From an uncultured bacterium (lineage in GTDB: Bacteria; UBP6; UBA1177; JAKLFG01): DNA of 47,624 nucleotides. Positions 33,332 to 40,724 of the stretch are shown in pieces. The notes beneath the pieces were generated by a model. That model saw nothing but the letters and a program-made list of their open reading frames with translations. It had not been told where the DNA came from and ran no database searches. Both the position numbers and the translations under genes were made by a program. The stretch is from assembly GCA_937871295.1 (NCBI GenBank), contig CALMRE010000175.1, positions 1 to 47,624 on the forward strand. The letters are read 5' to 3'. How positions within the stretch are numbered: position 1 is the first letter of the stretch; the number at the start of each line of letters is the position of its first letter.

Positions 33332-34659
33332 GAACGGACCCCGACCGTCACCGGCAGATCCACGATGAAGCGGCTGCCCTGCCCGACCGTGCTTTCGACC
33401 CGTATCGTGCCGTCGTAGCGCGTCACCAATCCGTTGATGATGGAAAGACCGAGTCCCGTTCCCTCGCCGTTCGACTTGGTCGTAAAGAAGGGGTCGAATA
33501 TCTTTTCGCGGTGTTCCGGAGCGATGCCGGGACCGTCGTCGGCCACCGAAAGAGTGACCGTACCGTCCGCCGGACCGGTGCCGCAACAGAGCGCTATCCA
33601 GATGCGGCCGTGACCGCGCTCCTGCATCGACTGGTAGGAATTGATCGTCAGATTGGTGACGATCTGATGAAAATGGGTCGGGTCGATCAGAACGGGCGGA
33701 CAGGACGGGTCGAGCTCCTGTTCGATACTGAAGGCGGGCGGTATCAGCGGCCGGAGCATCGCGATCGTTTCGGTGAGGGTCCGCTGGAGATGGGTCGGCT
33801 CGATCCGCGTGTTTTTCGGCCGGGAGAAGGAAAGTATCTGTTTGACCAGTCCGGCGCCCCGTTCGGCCGAGGCGCGGATGCTCTCCGCCGGTCGTCGGTA
33901 CGGCGAATCGGGTTCGCTGCGGCGCGCCAGCAGGTCGGCGTTGCCGAGGATGCCGGTCAGGATGTTGTTAAAGTCGTGGGCGATGCCGCCGGCGAGCGTT
34001 CCGATGGCGTAAAGCCGTTCATTCTGCAGGAGCCGTTCCTCCATCAGCCGCCGCTCCTCTTCTGCCTTCAGCCGCAGGGCCAGTTCCTTTTCGCGGTCGG
34101 CGCCGATCCGCTGGAGCGTTAAGGAGATGAAGTATTGGACGAAAAAGGCGAGGATGAGGAAGATGGTGGCCGAGGTCCAGTGAAAGATCGGGTCGAACGG
34201 CGCGGCGCCGGGGGCGTCGATAAGGCTCCACTTCTGCGCGGCGGCGATGAGATAACCGGAAACGATGCACAACAGCGTCATGTAGAAACCGGCGTGCCAG
34301 CCCAGCAGGAACCCGGCGAAGGGAATAACGACGAAGTAGCCGTAGAGCGGCGTGGCGAGCAATCCCTCCTGTAACAGCGGGAACAGGGTATTGAGTCCCC
34401 AGAAGGCGAGCAACGACAGATAGGCGACCGTCCTGACCCGGCCGTGGCGGAGCAGGCCGAGCAGAACCAGATTGTTTGCGATGGCGACGACACAGGCGAT
34501 CATGTCGAGCAGGTTGGCACGAATTGCGAACAGTATCGGCGCGCCGATCAGGGCGAGTGTTATGCCGCCGATAAGGAAATAATGCAGTATCGGGGCGATG
34601 TGGTTCTTTTCGGCGTCGTCGAACAGCGGCGGCCGCAGAAGCTGCGAAAACGTGGTCAT
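33328..34659 (-). CDS. Membrane sensor histidine kinase
   Basis: This 443-residue protein has about six transmembrane helices (about 25-185) and a short coiled stretch rich in Glu/Arg. The dimerisation/phosphoacceptor helix carries the H-box GGIAHDFNNILTGILGNADL. The HATPase domain has N box TNLTINSYQSM, VADDGPGI, FDPFFTTK and GTGLGLSI. The H-box form HDFNN is that of the NtrB/HPK4-type kinases. No response regulator lies nearby, so the partner is unknown. Coupling to the NamZ-like gene suggests sensing of cell-wall or membrane state. GGGGAGGAG precedes the ATG. Confidence 0.92.
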   Translation of the reverse strand: MTTFSQLLRPPLFDDAEKNHIAPILHYFLIGGITLALIGAPILFAIRANLLDMIACVVAIANNLVLLGLLRHGRVRTVAYLSLLAFWGLNTLFPLLQEGLLATPLYGYFVVIPFAGFLLGWHAGFYMTLLCIVSGYLIAAAQKWSLIDAPGAAPFDPIFHWTSATIFLILAFFVQYFISLTLQRIGADREKELALRLKAEEERRLMEERLLQNERLYAIGTLAGGIAHDFNNILTGILGNADLLARRSEPDSPYRRPAESIRASAERGAGLVKQILSFSRPKNTRIEPTHLQRTLTETIAMLRPLIPPAFSIEQELDPSCPPVLIDPTHFHQIVTNLTINSYQSMQERGHGRIWIALCCGTGPADGTVTLSVADDGPGIAPEHREKIFDPFFTTKSNGEGTGLGLSIINGLVTRYDGTIRVESTVGQGSRFIVDLPVTVGVRS

Positions 34660-34690
34660 GGTCTATTCTCCTCCCCGGGTCGGACGGCGC

Positions 34691-34718
34691 ATTCTATCGT
34701 AAACGGTTCTTTTGTCAA
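34691..34718 (-). promoter_or_regulatory. Promoter of the histidine kinase-NamZ operon
   Basis: On the minus strand TTGACA (34713-34718), 16 bp, TAGAAT (34691-34696), 32 bases before the ATG. Confidence 0.75.
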
Positions 34719-34729
34719 ACAGAAATGGA

Positions 34730-35860
34730 TCACCGTTCCTGTGCATAGCCGAGGAACGGGGCGACCAGTAGCGGGTCTGTGGTGATGAAGTAGAGTTCGT
34801 CGTTCTTCTGACAGCCCGAATAGGTCCAGTTCATCGAACCGAACTCGACGATGTCGCCGGTGACGAAGAACTTGTGATGGAACAGCATCGAGCCGTCGTA
34901 GTAGGCCACAGCGGCCCCCGCCGCGTCGAGGTCGTCGAGGGCGGCCTGATTCGCCGGATCGCCGCCGCTGTCCCAGTCGTCGAGCGTCGCGTGGAGCGTG
35001 ACGCCGCGGCCGGGCAACGCCAGCAGTTCGTCGTACATCGGCGCGCTGTCGGTCAGCGTGTACATCGCGAGCCACGCCTCGGCGCCCGCAGGGAGCGCGT
35101 CGAGCATCCCGCCGACCGCGTCGCAGGAGGAGGGAGAGAGGTAGAGCGTGCCGTTCTCCACCGGACAACCCTCGGCGCACGGTCGCGATTTGGCGGCGCC
35201 GCGCCGTCCCGTGTCGAACTCGTCGAATTCGTCGGCGAGCCGCGCGGCCAGATCGGCCGCGTCCCGGAATATAACGAGAAAGTTCAGAATGTTGTTGTAG
35301 GCTATGTTGGCCGATGAAAGGAGCACCGTCGCCTCGTCGATGACGAAAAATTTCTCGTGGACGATGCCGTCGCCGGTATCTTCGTATATCTTCAGCGGGA
35401 AGGAGGGACTTCCCGCCTCGACCGGCGTTCCGATGACGCCGCGCACATCGACCCCGTTCCCCGCCAGTCCGTTGAGTTTGGACATCACGCCGCTGTCGCT
35501 GAAGGTGAAGGAGACGAACCGGACCGACTCCTGCGCCGCGTCCAGTTCCGCCAGCACTTTGGTACGTATCTGGTCGTCGAACAGGACCTCGACGGCGCGA
35601 AGCGGGGCGGTATCGACATCGGGCACGGGGTCGTCGTTCCCCTCGTCTTCGTCTTCGTTTTCGTCCTTTATGTCCTTTTCGTCCCTTTCGTCCTTTTCTT
35701 CGCTGTCCGTCTGATCCGCCTGATCGGTCTGATCGGTCTGATCGGTCTGATCCGATTGATTGTCGGTCTGATCGTCGTCCCTTTCCCTTTCTTGGGCATC
35801 GGGGGTGGAGAAACAGCCGATGCAAAACAGCGGCAGCAGAAGGATGAGGGCGCGGAGCAT
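34730..35860 (-). CDS. Phospholipase D-like lipoprotein
   Basis: This 376-residue protein has lipobox FCIGC (C16) and an acidic linker with a run of QTD/QSD triplets (about 30-55). Two PLD half-sites follow. The first is IVHEKFFVIDEATVLLSSANI (HxKx4D), and the second is LFHHKFFVTGDIVEFGSMNW, in which the Asp is shifted by one residue. PLD-fold proteins cleave phosphodiesters of lipids or nucleic acids; an anchored extracytoplasmic nuclease or lipase is likely. I chose the ATG at 35860 because it follows GGAGGAAG and gives the signal peptide. The linker is encoded by a tandem repeat (35709-35770). Confidence 0.88.
   Translation of the reverse strand: MLRALILLLPLFCIGCFSTPDAQERERDDDQTDNQSDQTDQTDQTDQADQTDSEEKDERDEKDIKDENEDEDEGNDDPVPDVDTAPLRAVEVLFDDQIRTKVLAELDAAQESVRFVSFTFSDSGVMSKLNGLAGNGVDVRGVIGTPVEAGSPSFPLKIYEDTGDGIVHEKFFVIDEATVLLSSANIAYNNILNFLVIFRDAADLAARLADEFDEFDTGRRGAAKSRPCAEGCPVENGTLYLSPSSCDAVGGMLDALPAGAEAWLAMYTLTDSAPMYDELLALPGRGVTLHATLDDWDSGGDPANQAALDDLDAAGAAVAYYDGSMLFHHKFFVTGDIVEFGSMNWTYSGCQKNDELYFITTDPLLVAPFLGYAQER
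35709..35770 (-). repeat. Tandem 9-bp repeat inside the PLD lipoprotein linker
   Basis: The unit TCTGATCGG and close variants recur about six times in a row, encoding the QTD-type triplets of the lipoprotein linker. The unit is a multiple of three, so changes in copy number alter linker length but not frame. Confidence 0.8.
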
Positions 35861-35885
35861 TTCTTCTTCCTCCGGAAAACGGCGC

Positions 35886-35914
35886 ACTATAGCGCATCGG
35901 CGGGAGAGAGTCAA
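35886..35914 (-). promoter_or_regulatory. Promoter of the PLD lipoprotein gene
   Basis: On the minus strand TTGACT (35909-35914), 17 bp, TATAGT (35886-35891), 26 bases before the ATG. Confidence 0.75.
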
Positions 35915-35942
35915 CCGGGGTACCGCAAAGGCGGTCGCGAAG

Positions 35943-35970
35943 TTGCTTTTTTACGACGGTTTATTATGAT
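35943..35970 (+). promoter_or_regulatory. Promoter of the WecA/TagO-like transferase gene
   Basis: TTGCTT (35943-35948), 16 bp, TATGAT (35965-35970), 28 bases before the ATG. It is divergent from the PLD lipoprotein promoter. Confidence 0.55.
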
Positions 35971-35997
35971 GGGCGTGTGTTTTCTGTGGAATGACCG

Positions 35998-37389
35998 ATG
36001 AAAACCTATCTGAGTGCCTTCCTCATATCGTTCGCCTTCCTCGTAGTGGTCACCCCTATCCTTATACATTATGGGCGGAAATGGGGACTGGTCGATGTTA
36101 CCAACCGGCGCACCATCCACCGGGGGCGCATCCCGCGCATCGGCGGGATCGGCATCTCGGTCGGGACGCTTTTCCCACTGGTCCTGCTCTACTTTTACCA
36201 CAACAATGTATCGCAGGTCTTTTTCAGCACGCTCTACAATCCGCTGATCATCATCGGCGGCGGTATCCTCATCAGCGGTCTGGGCCTGCTTGACGACATA
36301 AAGGGGGTGCCCGCCCGCTGGAAGTTCCTGTTCCAGATCGCTCTGGCGGTGACCGCCTACTATCTCGGTTTCGATATCGAACAGATATCGCTACCGGGCG
36401 GCGTTGTTCATTTCGGCTGGTTCTCTTTGCCGATCACGATCCTCTGGATCGTCGGCATCATCAACGCATTCAACCTCATCGACGGGATGGACGGCCTTTC
36501 GTCGGGCATCGCTTTCTTCGTCTCGATCACGATACTCATCCTCGCGCTCCACAACAACATCCCGTTCGTGGCCCTCATTTCGGCGGCCCTCGCCGGAGCG
36601 GTGGTCGGTTTCCTGGTCTACAATTTCAACCCGGCCAAGATATTCATGGGCGATTCGGGTTCGATGTTCATCGGCTTTATTCTCGCCGTCCTTTCGCTCA
36701 AAGGGGCCTCGAAGCACTCCACCCTCGTTTCGGTCCTCGTTCCCATCGTCGCGATGGGGGTGCCGATACTCGACACGACGCTCGCCTTCGTGCGTCGGTT
36801 CCTGCGCCATCAGCCGGTGTTCATGGCCGACCGCCAGCACATACACCACATTCTTCTTTCAAAGGGCTGGAACCAGCGGCGGGTGGTCATCACCCTCTAC
36901 GGCATCACGGTCCTGTTCACCGCGCTCGCGCTCTTCTCGATATTCCTGAAGGACCGCGAGGCGTTCCTCATCATACTCGTTTTCTCGGTCGTGGTGGTGG
37001 TGCTCATCACGAAACTGGGTTATCTCGACATGCTTCTCAGCAAACACCGGACGGGGCGGGAGAATCGTACCGAGGACATGCTGGAAAGAATGCTGGTCCA
37101 ACGGTTGAGTCATCTGCCGCTGCGTGATATGGAGGAACTCATCTTCTCGTTGCCCATTCAGGGCTTCGCCTTCATCACCGGCGAAGGGAAACAGCTGTTC
37201 GAATCGGGAGACAAGGACCCGGTCAACTTCCTCGACATCCCCGCCGACGGAGAACATTTCCTGCGGCTCTACTGGAAAGGGGTGGTGCCGACCATCAACT
37301 CGCGCGAGTCGCTGATGTTCACCATCATCGCGAAATCGCTCCTTTCCTTCTTCGGCGAAGAAAAAAAGAATCCAGCGAACTTGACTTGA
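35998..37389 (+). CDS. WecA/TagO-like undecaprenyl-phosphate GlcNAc-1-P transferase
   Basis: This enzyme family transfers a sugar-1-phosphate from UDP-sugar to undecaprenyl phosphate and starts surface polysaccharide synthesis. The 463-residue protein has about ten membrane helices and the family signatures RTIHRGRIPRIGGIG, GLLDDIKGVPARWKF, NAFNLIDGMDGLSSG, FMGDSGSMFIG and ADRQHIHHILLSKGW. WecA/TagO proteins are usually near 350 residues. Here a cytosolic tail of about 120 residues follows the last helix (LGYLDMLLSKHRTG onwards), with no known domain recognised. Which sugar is used is not shown by sequence. Confidence 0.93.
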   Translation: MKTYLSAFLISFAFLVVVTPILIHYGRKWGLVDVTNRRTIHRGRIPRIGGIGISVGTLFPLVLLYFYHNNVSQVFFSTLYNPLIIIGGGILISGLGLLDDIKGVPARWKFLFQIALAVTAYYLGFDIEQISLPGGVVHFGWFSLPITILWIVGIINAFNLIDGMDGLSSGIAFFVSITILILALHNNIPFVALISAALAGAVVGFLVYNFNPAKIFMGDSGSMFIGFILAVLSLKGASKHSTLVSVLVPIVAMGVPILDTTLAFVRRFLRHQPVFMADRQHIHHILLSKGWNQRRVVITLYGITVLFTALALFSIFLKDREAFLIILVFSVVVVVLITKLGYLDMLLSKHRTGRENRTEDMLERMLVQRLSHLPLRDMEELIFSLPIQGFAFITGEGKQLFESGDKDPVNFLDIPADGEHFLRLYWKGVVPTINSRESLMFTIIAKSLLSFFGEEKKNPANLT

Positions 37390-37409
37390 CGGCGCGGCAC
37401 GCATAGAAT
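37381..37409 (+). promoter_or_regulatory. Promoter of the XRE regulator gene
   Basis: TTGACT (37381-37386), 17 bp, TAGAAT (37404-37409). The -35 box lies in the last codons of the preceding gene. Confidence 0.7.
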
Positions 37410-37442
37410 GACCTCCGCACAACGGCTCATACATGGTGGGAT

Positions 37443-37676
37443 ATGACGACGATACAAACGAAAGAACGCGCGGCGGCCAACCGGCTGAAGGAATACCGCG
37501 AAAGCAACCTCATCAGTAAGACCGAACTCGCCCGGAACGCCGAGATATCGCTCGTGACGCTCGACCGCATCGAGAAGGGCTATGCCTGCCGTATGGCGAC
37601 CAAGCGCAAGATACTCGAAGCGCTTGGGATGGACATCGCAGAGACCGAAGAGATCTTTCCCGGCGAGGAACTGTGA
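37443..37676 (+). CDS. Small XRE-family DNA-binding regulator
   Basis: This 77-residue protein is one HTH_3 domain: RLKEYRESNLISKTELARNA, then EISLVTLDRIEKGYACRMATK as the recognition part, then a helix and a short acidic tail. It has no sensor domain. The gene has its own promoter and lies between the glycosyltransferase and the ankyrin lipoprotein. Its targets are unknown. Confidence 0.85.
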   Translation: MTTIQTKERAAANRLKEYRESNLISKTELARNAEISLVTLDRIEKGYACRMATKRKILEALGMDIAETEEIFPGEEL

Positions 37677-37733
37677 CCGGCTCCGCCCGGCGATACCCTG
37701 CACCCGAATCATTATAGCGCGAAGGAGGGGAAC

Positions 37734-38639
37734 ATGAGAGCGTGGTTGTTCATCTTTACTGTCTGCGTCGCCGCGCTTCTGGCCGCCTGCCAGACCGTCC
37801 CGGTGACCGCCGATTACGCCAAGACCTACGGCGAGGCGTATGCCCAAGGGTTCGAGGCCGGGTTCAACAAGGCGAAGACACTGAACACCGGCACCGGCGG
37901 CGTCTACGGGAATCTTTACAACGATCCCTACTACAACGATTACGGCGCGGTCGACAAGGAATCGCTCGCCTACGCCGTCCAGAAGAACGATCTCAAAAAG
38001 GTGAAGGAGCTGGTCGATGCCGGACGCGCCGTGGACGAACTGGATCCGAGCGGTTACACGCCGCTGCAGCTCGCCGCCCGATCCGGTTTCCAGCCGATGG
38101 TCGAATATCTCCTGTCGAAGGGGGCCGAGGTCAACTTCCAGTCCTCCGACGGCTATACCCCGCTCAAGGAGGCGGTCACCTACCGCAAGGCGGCGATGGC
38201 CGAGCTGCTCATCGCGAAAGGGGCCGACATCAACTTCGTTGACACCTCCGGCGCGAGCATCCTCTACTACGCCGCGCAGGCGGGCGACCAGACGCTGGTG
38301 AAACTGCTCCTCTCGAAGAAGGTCGCGCTCGAACAGAAGACCATATCGGGTGGCTGGACCCCGTTCCTTATCGCCGCCAGCTACGGGTTCCATCCCATCG
38401 TGACCCTTCTTGCCGATGCGGGCGCCGATGTCAACGCCCGCGAAACGACCTCCGGCAAGACGGCGCTGTTCTACCTCATCCCTTCCGGCAACCTCACCAC
38501 GATAAAACTCCTGCTCGACAAGGGCGCCAAGATCGATATGCCCGACAACGCCGGCGATACCCCGCTGCTGCTTGCCAAGCGGCTCGGCCAGCAGGCGGTG
38601 ATCGATCTGCTCGAACAGAAGAATGTGAAACCGATGTAG
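37734..38639 (+). CDS. Ankyrin-repeat lipoprotein
   Basis: This 301-residue protein has lipobox LLAAC (C19), a short region with GEAYAQGFEAGFNKA, and about six ankyrin repeats from residue 80 to the end. Examples are DPSGYTPLQLAARSGFQPMV, SDGYTPLKEAVTYRKAAMAE and NAGDTPLLLAKRLGQQAVID. Ankyrin repeats bind proteins, so an envelope-located binding or inhibitor protein is likely. GGAGGGG stands right before the ATG. TTATAG (37712-37717) may be its -10, but no clear -35 is seen. It could be co-transcribed with the regulator. Confidence 0.88.
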   Translation: MRAWLFIFTVCVAALLAACQTVPVTADYAKTYGEAYAQGFEAGFNKAKTLNTGTGGVYGNLYNDPYYNDYGAVDKESLAYAVQKNDLKKVKELVDAGRAVDELDPSGYTPLQLAARSGFQPMVEYLLSKGAEVNFQSSDGYTPLKEAVTYRKAAMAELLIAKGADINFVDTSGASILYYAAQAGDQTLVKLLLSKKVALEQKTISGGWTPFLIAASYGFHPIVTLLADAGADVNARETTSGKTALFYLIPSGNLTTIKLLLDKGAKIDMPDNAGDTPLLLAKRLGQQAVIDLLEQKNVKPM

Positions 38640-38693
38640 CCCGCCGGCTGACCGAAAACCTCCGCTATTTCAGGAATATCCATAAAAATTCTG

Positions 38694-38720
38694 TTGACTT
38701 CCTAATAAATAGGCTACAAT
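38694..38720 (+). promoter_or_regulatory. Promoter of the Kazal lipoprotein gene
   Basis: TTGACT (38694-38699), only 15 bp, TACAAT (38715-38720). The block AGGCTACAAT is identical in the AbiE promoter at 39861-39870. Confidence 0.55.
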
Positions 38721-38804
38721 GGTGGCACTAGAGAGGCGACCCCGTTCCGTCACAACCGGTAAAAAGTGGAGCGTTCAGAGATGATAACCGAAAAGGAGAA
38801 AGCC

Positions 38805-39809
38805 ATGAAGATGACCGTGATGCTGGCGGCGCTTGCGGCGCTGTTCCTTATCGCCTGCGGCGAAGAGACCGATCCGGCCCCCAACGGCGCGAAGACCACC
38901 GGTCAGGTCCTGTTCGACGCCTACAAGGCCTATGCCGAAAATAGCGACGGCACGACCACCACGACCCCCGACACCACCGATCCCGCCACCGGCATGCCGT
39001 GCGACGAGAAAGAGGGGATCGACAGCAACGGCGACGGTGTGATCACCGACTGCAACGGCGGCGGCAGTTCTGAACCGGGCTATCCCGGTCAGCCCGAGAA
39101 ACCGGGCGACGGCGGCTACGGCGCGATGCCGCTCTGCCCCGAGATCATCGGCCTCAACTTCGATACCTGCCGTCCCGAAATGGGCCGCCCGCTCTTCATC
39201 ATCGATTTCGGCCGTTCCTGCGTGCTCGGCATGAAGTGCGAATACAACGGCACCGAACCGGCCTGCCCGATGGTGTGGGATCCGGTCTGCGGCACCGACG
39301 GCTGGACCTACGACAACGAGTGCTTCGCGAAGATCGCGGGCGTCGGCGTGGCCTATTGGGGCGAATGCATCGGCGAACCGCCCTACCCGTGCCCCGATGT
39401 CATGATAGAGGAGCCTTTCTGTGAGGATGGTTCCTATCCGGAGAAAATGTTCGATCCCATGGGCTGCTTCATTGGTTTCGAGTGCGTCTGGTACAACGAC
39501 CCGAACTGTCCCGATCTCGCCTATCCCGCCCCCGATTTCTGCCCGAACGGCAAGATAGAGTATGTGTACGATGCGGCGACCGGCTGTCATGTCGCTTTCG
39601 AATGCGTCGACTACACCGATCCGGCCTACTGCAAGATGGACTCCGACTGCGGCGCGGGGATGTACTGCATGAACGGTATGTGCAACTACGGCGACCCGTT
39701 CGAATGTCCCGCCATCGATATGATGATGCCCGATTGCGGCGAAAACATGAAGCCCGAACCGATCTATGACGCCGCCGGGTGCCTCATCGACTACGCCTGC
39801 CCGCTCTAG
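38805..39809 (+). CDS. Cysteine-rich lipoprotein with Kazal-type inhibitor domain
   Basis: This 334-residue protein has lipobox FLIAC (C18), a Thr/Pro linker, and a cysteine-rich body. About residues 147-180 match a Kazal serine-protease-inhibitor domain: CPMVWDPVCGTDGWTYDNEC, with a further Cys in GEC. Around it are repeated units of the form CP(D/E).....C...G....YD..GC.(I/V)(A/G)(F/Y)(E/D)C, four or five in all. A protease-inhibiting surface protein is plausible, perhaps against self or rival proteases. I chose the ATG at 38805 because AAGGAG precedes it and the signal peptide begins there. Confidence 0.85.
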   Translation: MKMTVMLAALAALFLIACGEETDPAPNGAKTTGQVLFDAYKAYAENSDGTTTTTPDTTDPATGMPCDEKEGIDSNGDGVITDCNGGGSSEPGYPGQPEKPGDGGYGAMPLCPEIIGLNFDTCRPEMGRPLFIIDFGRSCVLGMKCEYNGTEPACPMVWDPVCGTDGWTYDNECFAKIAGVGVAYWGECIGEPPYPCPDVMIEEPFCEDGSYPEKMFDPMGCFIGFECVWYNDPNCPDLAYPAPDFCPNGKIEYVYDAATGCHVAFECVDYTDPAYCKMDSDCGAGMYCMNGMCNYGDPFECPAIDMMMPDCGENMKPEPIYDAAGCLIDYACPL

Positions 39810-39842
39810 TAAATTTCCCCCTTACCATTCCTCAAAAAAACC

Positions 39843-39870
39843 TTGACGCGCCAAACAAGAAGGCTACAAT
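39843..39870 (+). promoter_or_regulatory. Promoter of the AbiE operon
   Basis: TTGACG (39843-39848), 16 bp, TACAAT (39865-39870), 32 bases before the antitoxin start. Confidence 0.65.
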
Positions 39871-39883
39871 CTATTTCTGGATA

Positions 39884-39900
39884 ATCGCCTCGGAGGCGAT
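39884..39900 (+). promoter_or_regulatory. Palindrome over the AbiEi ribosome site (candidate operator)
   Basis: ATCGCCTC (39884-39891), G, GAGGCGAT (39893-39900) is a perfect 8-bp inverted repeat. It contains the Shine-Dalgarno GGAGG (39892-39896) and ends two bases before the ATG. AbiEi antitoxins repress their own operon at inverted repeats near the promoter, so this may be the operator. As RNA it may hide the ribosome site instead, although a one-base loop would force the stem to open. Confidence 0.55.
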
Positions 39901-39902
39901 CT

Positions 39903-40724
39903 ATGAGAAATACAATATATGCCGTCGGCAAGGCGAAACTTGGAGCGCTGGAGCAACGATTCCTCTCCTATTCCCAACTGCGGCGACTCACCGTAGTGCG
40001 TTACGGTCAATTGCGCGAAGAACTCTTCCTCACCGCCGCGCAGGAAAAAAGAATGCTTTCCCGTCTGGCCCGTTCCGGCATGATCGTCCGGTTGAAACGG
40101 GAGGTATATCTGGTCCCTTCCCGGCTCCCGCTCGGCGGGGCATGGAATCCGGGAGAGAACCTGATACTGCAGGAACTGATGCGCGCGTCGGACGACGGCG
40201 TTTACCAACTGTGCGGATTGCAGACCTTTAACCGCTACGGCTTCAGTGAGCAGATCGCGGCGCGCGTATACTGTTATAACAATCGGATATCGGGCGAGAA
40301 GGTCATTGCCGGACTGGAATTCACTTTCATCAAAGTGGCGGACGGACGGCTGGGCGGAGTGGAGCGTCTCGAAACTCCCGATGGGGCGATCATGCTCATG
40401 CCGACCAAGGCGCGCGCGCTGATGGACGCCGTGTACGACTGGTCGCGGTTCGGCACCCTGCCGGCCGCCTATGAATGGATAGTGGCCGCGGTGCAACAGG
40501 AAGTATCCATGGCCGCGGAACTTGCCGACATGGCGGTGCGGTACGGCAATCAGGGGACCGTGCGGCGTATCGGTCATCTGCTCGACCGTCTCACGGAAGA
40601 AAAGGGATGGAAGAAGAAAATGTTGAGAACACTAAGCGCCACCTCCTCTCTTTTCCCGTTTGTCCCCGGCCGTCCGGCAAAAGGAAAGATAGATCGCGAA
40701 TGGGGGGTGCAGGTCAATGAGTAA
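39903..40724 (+). CDS. abiEi: AbiEi-family antitoxin (type IV toxin-antitoxin)
   Basis: This 273-residue protein has an N-terminal winged-helix domain (LSYSQLRRLTVVRYGQLREE, FLTAAQEKRMLSRLARSGMI, then RLKREVYLVPSRLPLGG) and the AbiEi C-terminal region that counters the toxin (NGVYQLCGLQTFNRYGFSEQ-like start, TPDGAIMLMPTKARALMDAV). AbiEi represses its own operon and neutralises AbiEii without direct binding. It overlaps the toxin gene by 8 bases. The pair acts in abortive phage defence or plasmid/island stabilisation in known systems. Confidence 0.88.
   Translation: MRNTIYAVGKAKLGALEQRFLSYSQLRRLTVVRYGQLREELFLTAAQEKRMLSRLARSGMIVRLKREVYLVPSRLPLGGAWNPGENLILQELMRASDDGVYQLCGLQTFNRYGFSEQIAARVYCYNNRISGEKVIAGLEFTFIKVADGRLGGVERLETPDGAIMLMPTKARALMDAVYDWSRFGTLPAAYEWIVAAVQQEVSMAAELADMAVRYGNQGTVRRIGHLLDRLTEEKGWKKKMLRTLSATSSLFPFVPGRPAKGKIDREWGVQVNE

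Noticed and set aside
35701-35775. Tandem repeats as a CRISPR array
   Set aside because: The units are contiguous 9-mers in a coding frame with no spacers, and no cas gene is present. The 150-base spaced kelch repeats at 29-352 are also coding.
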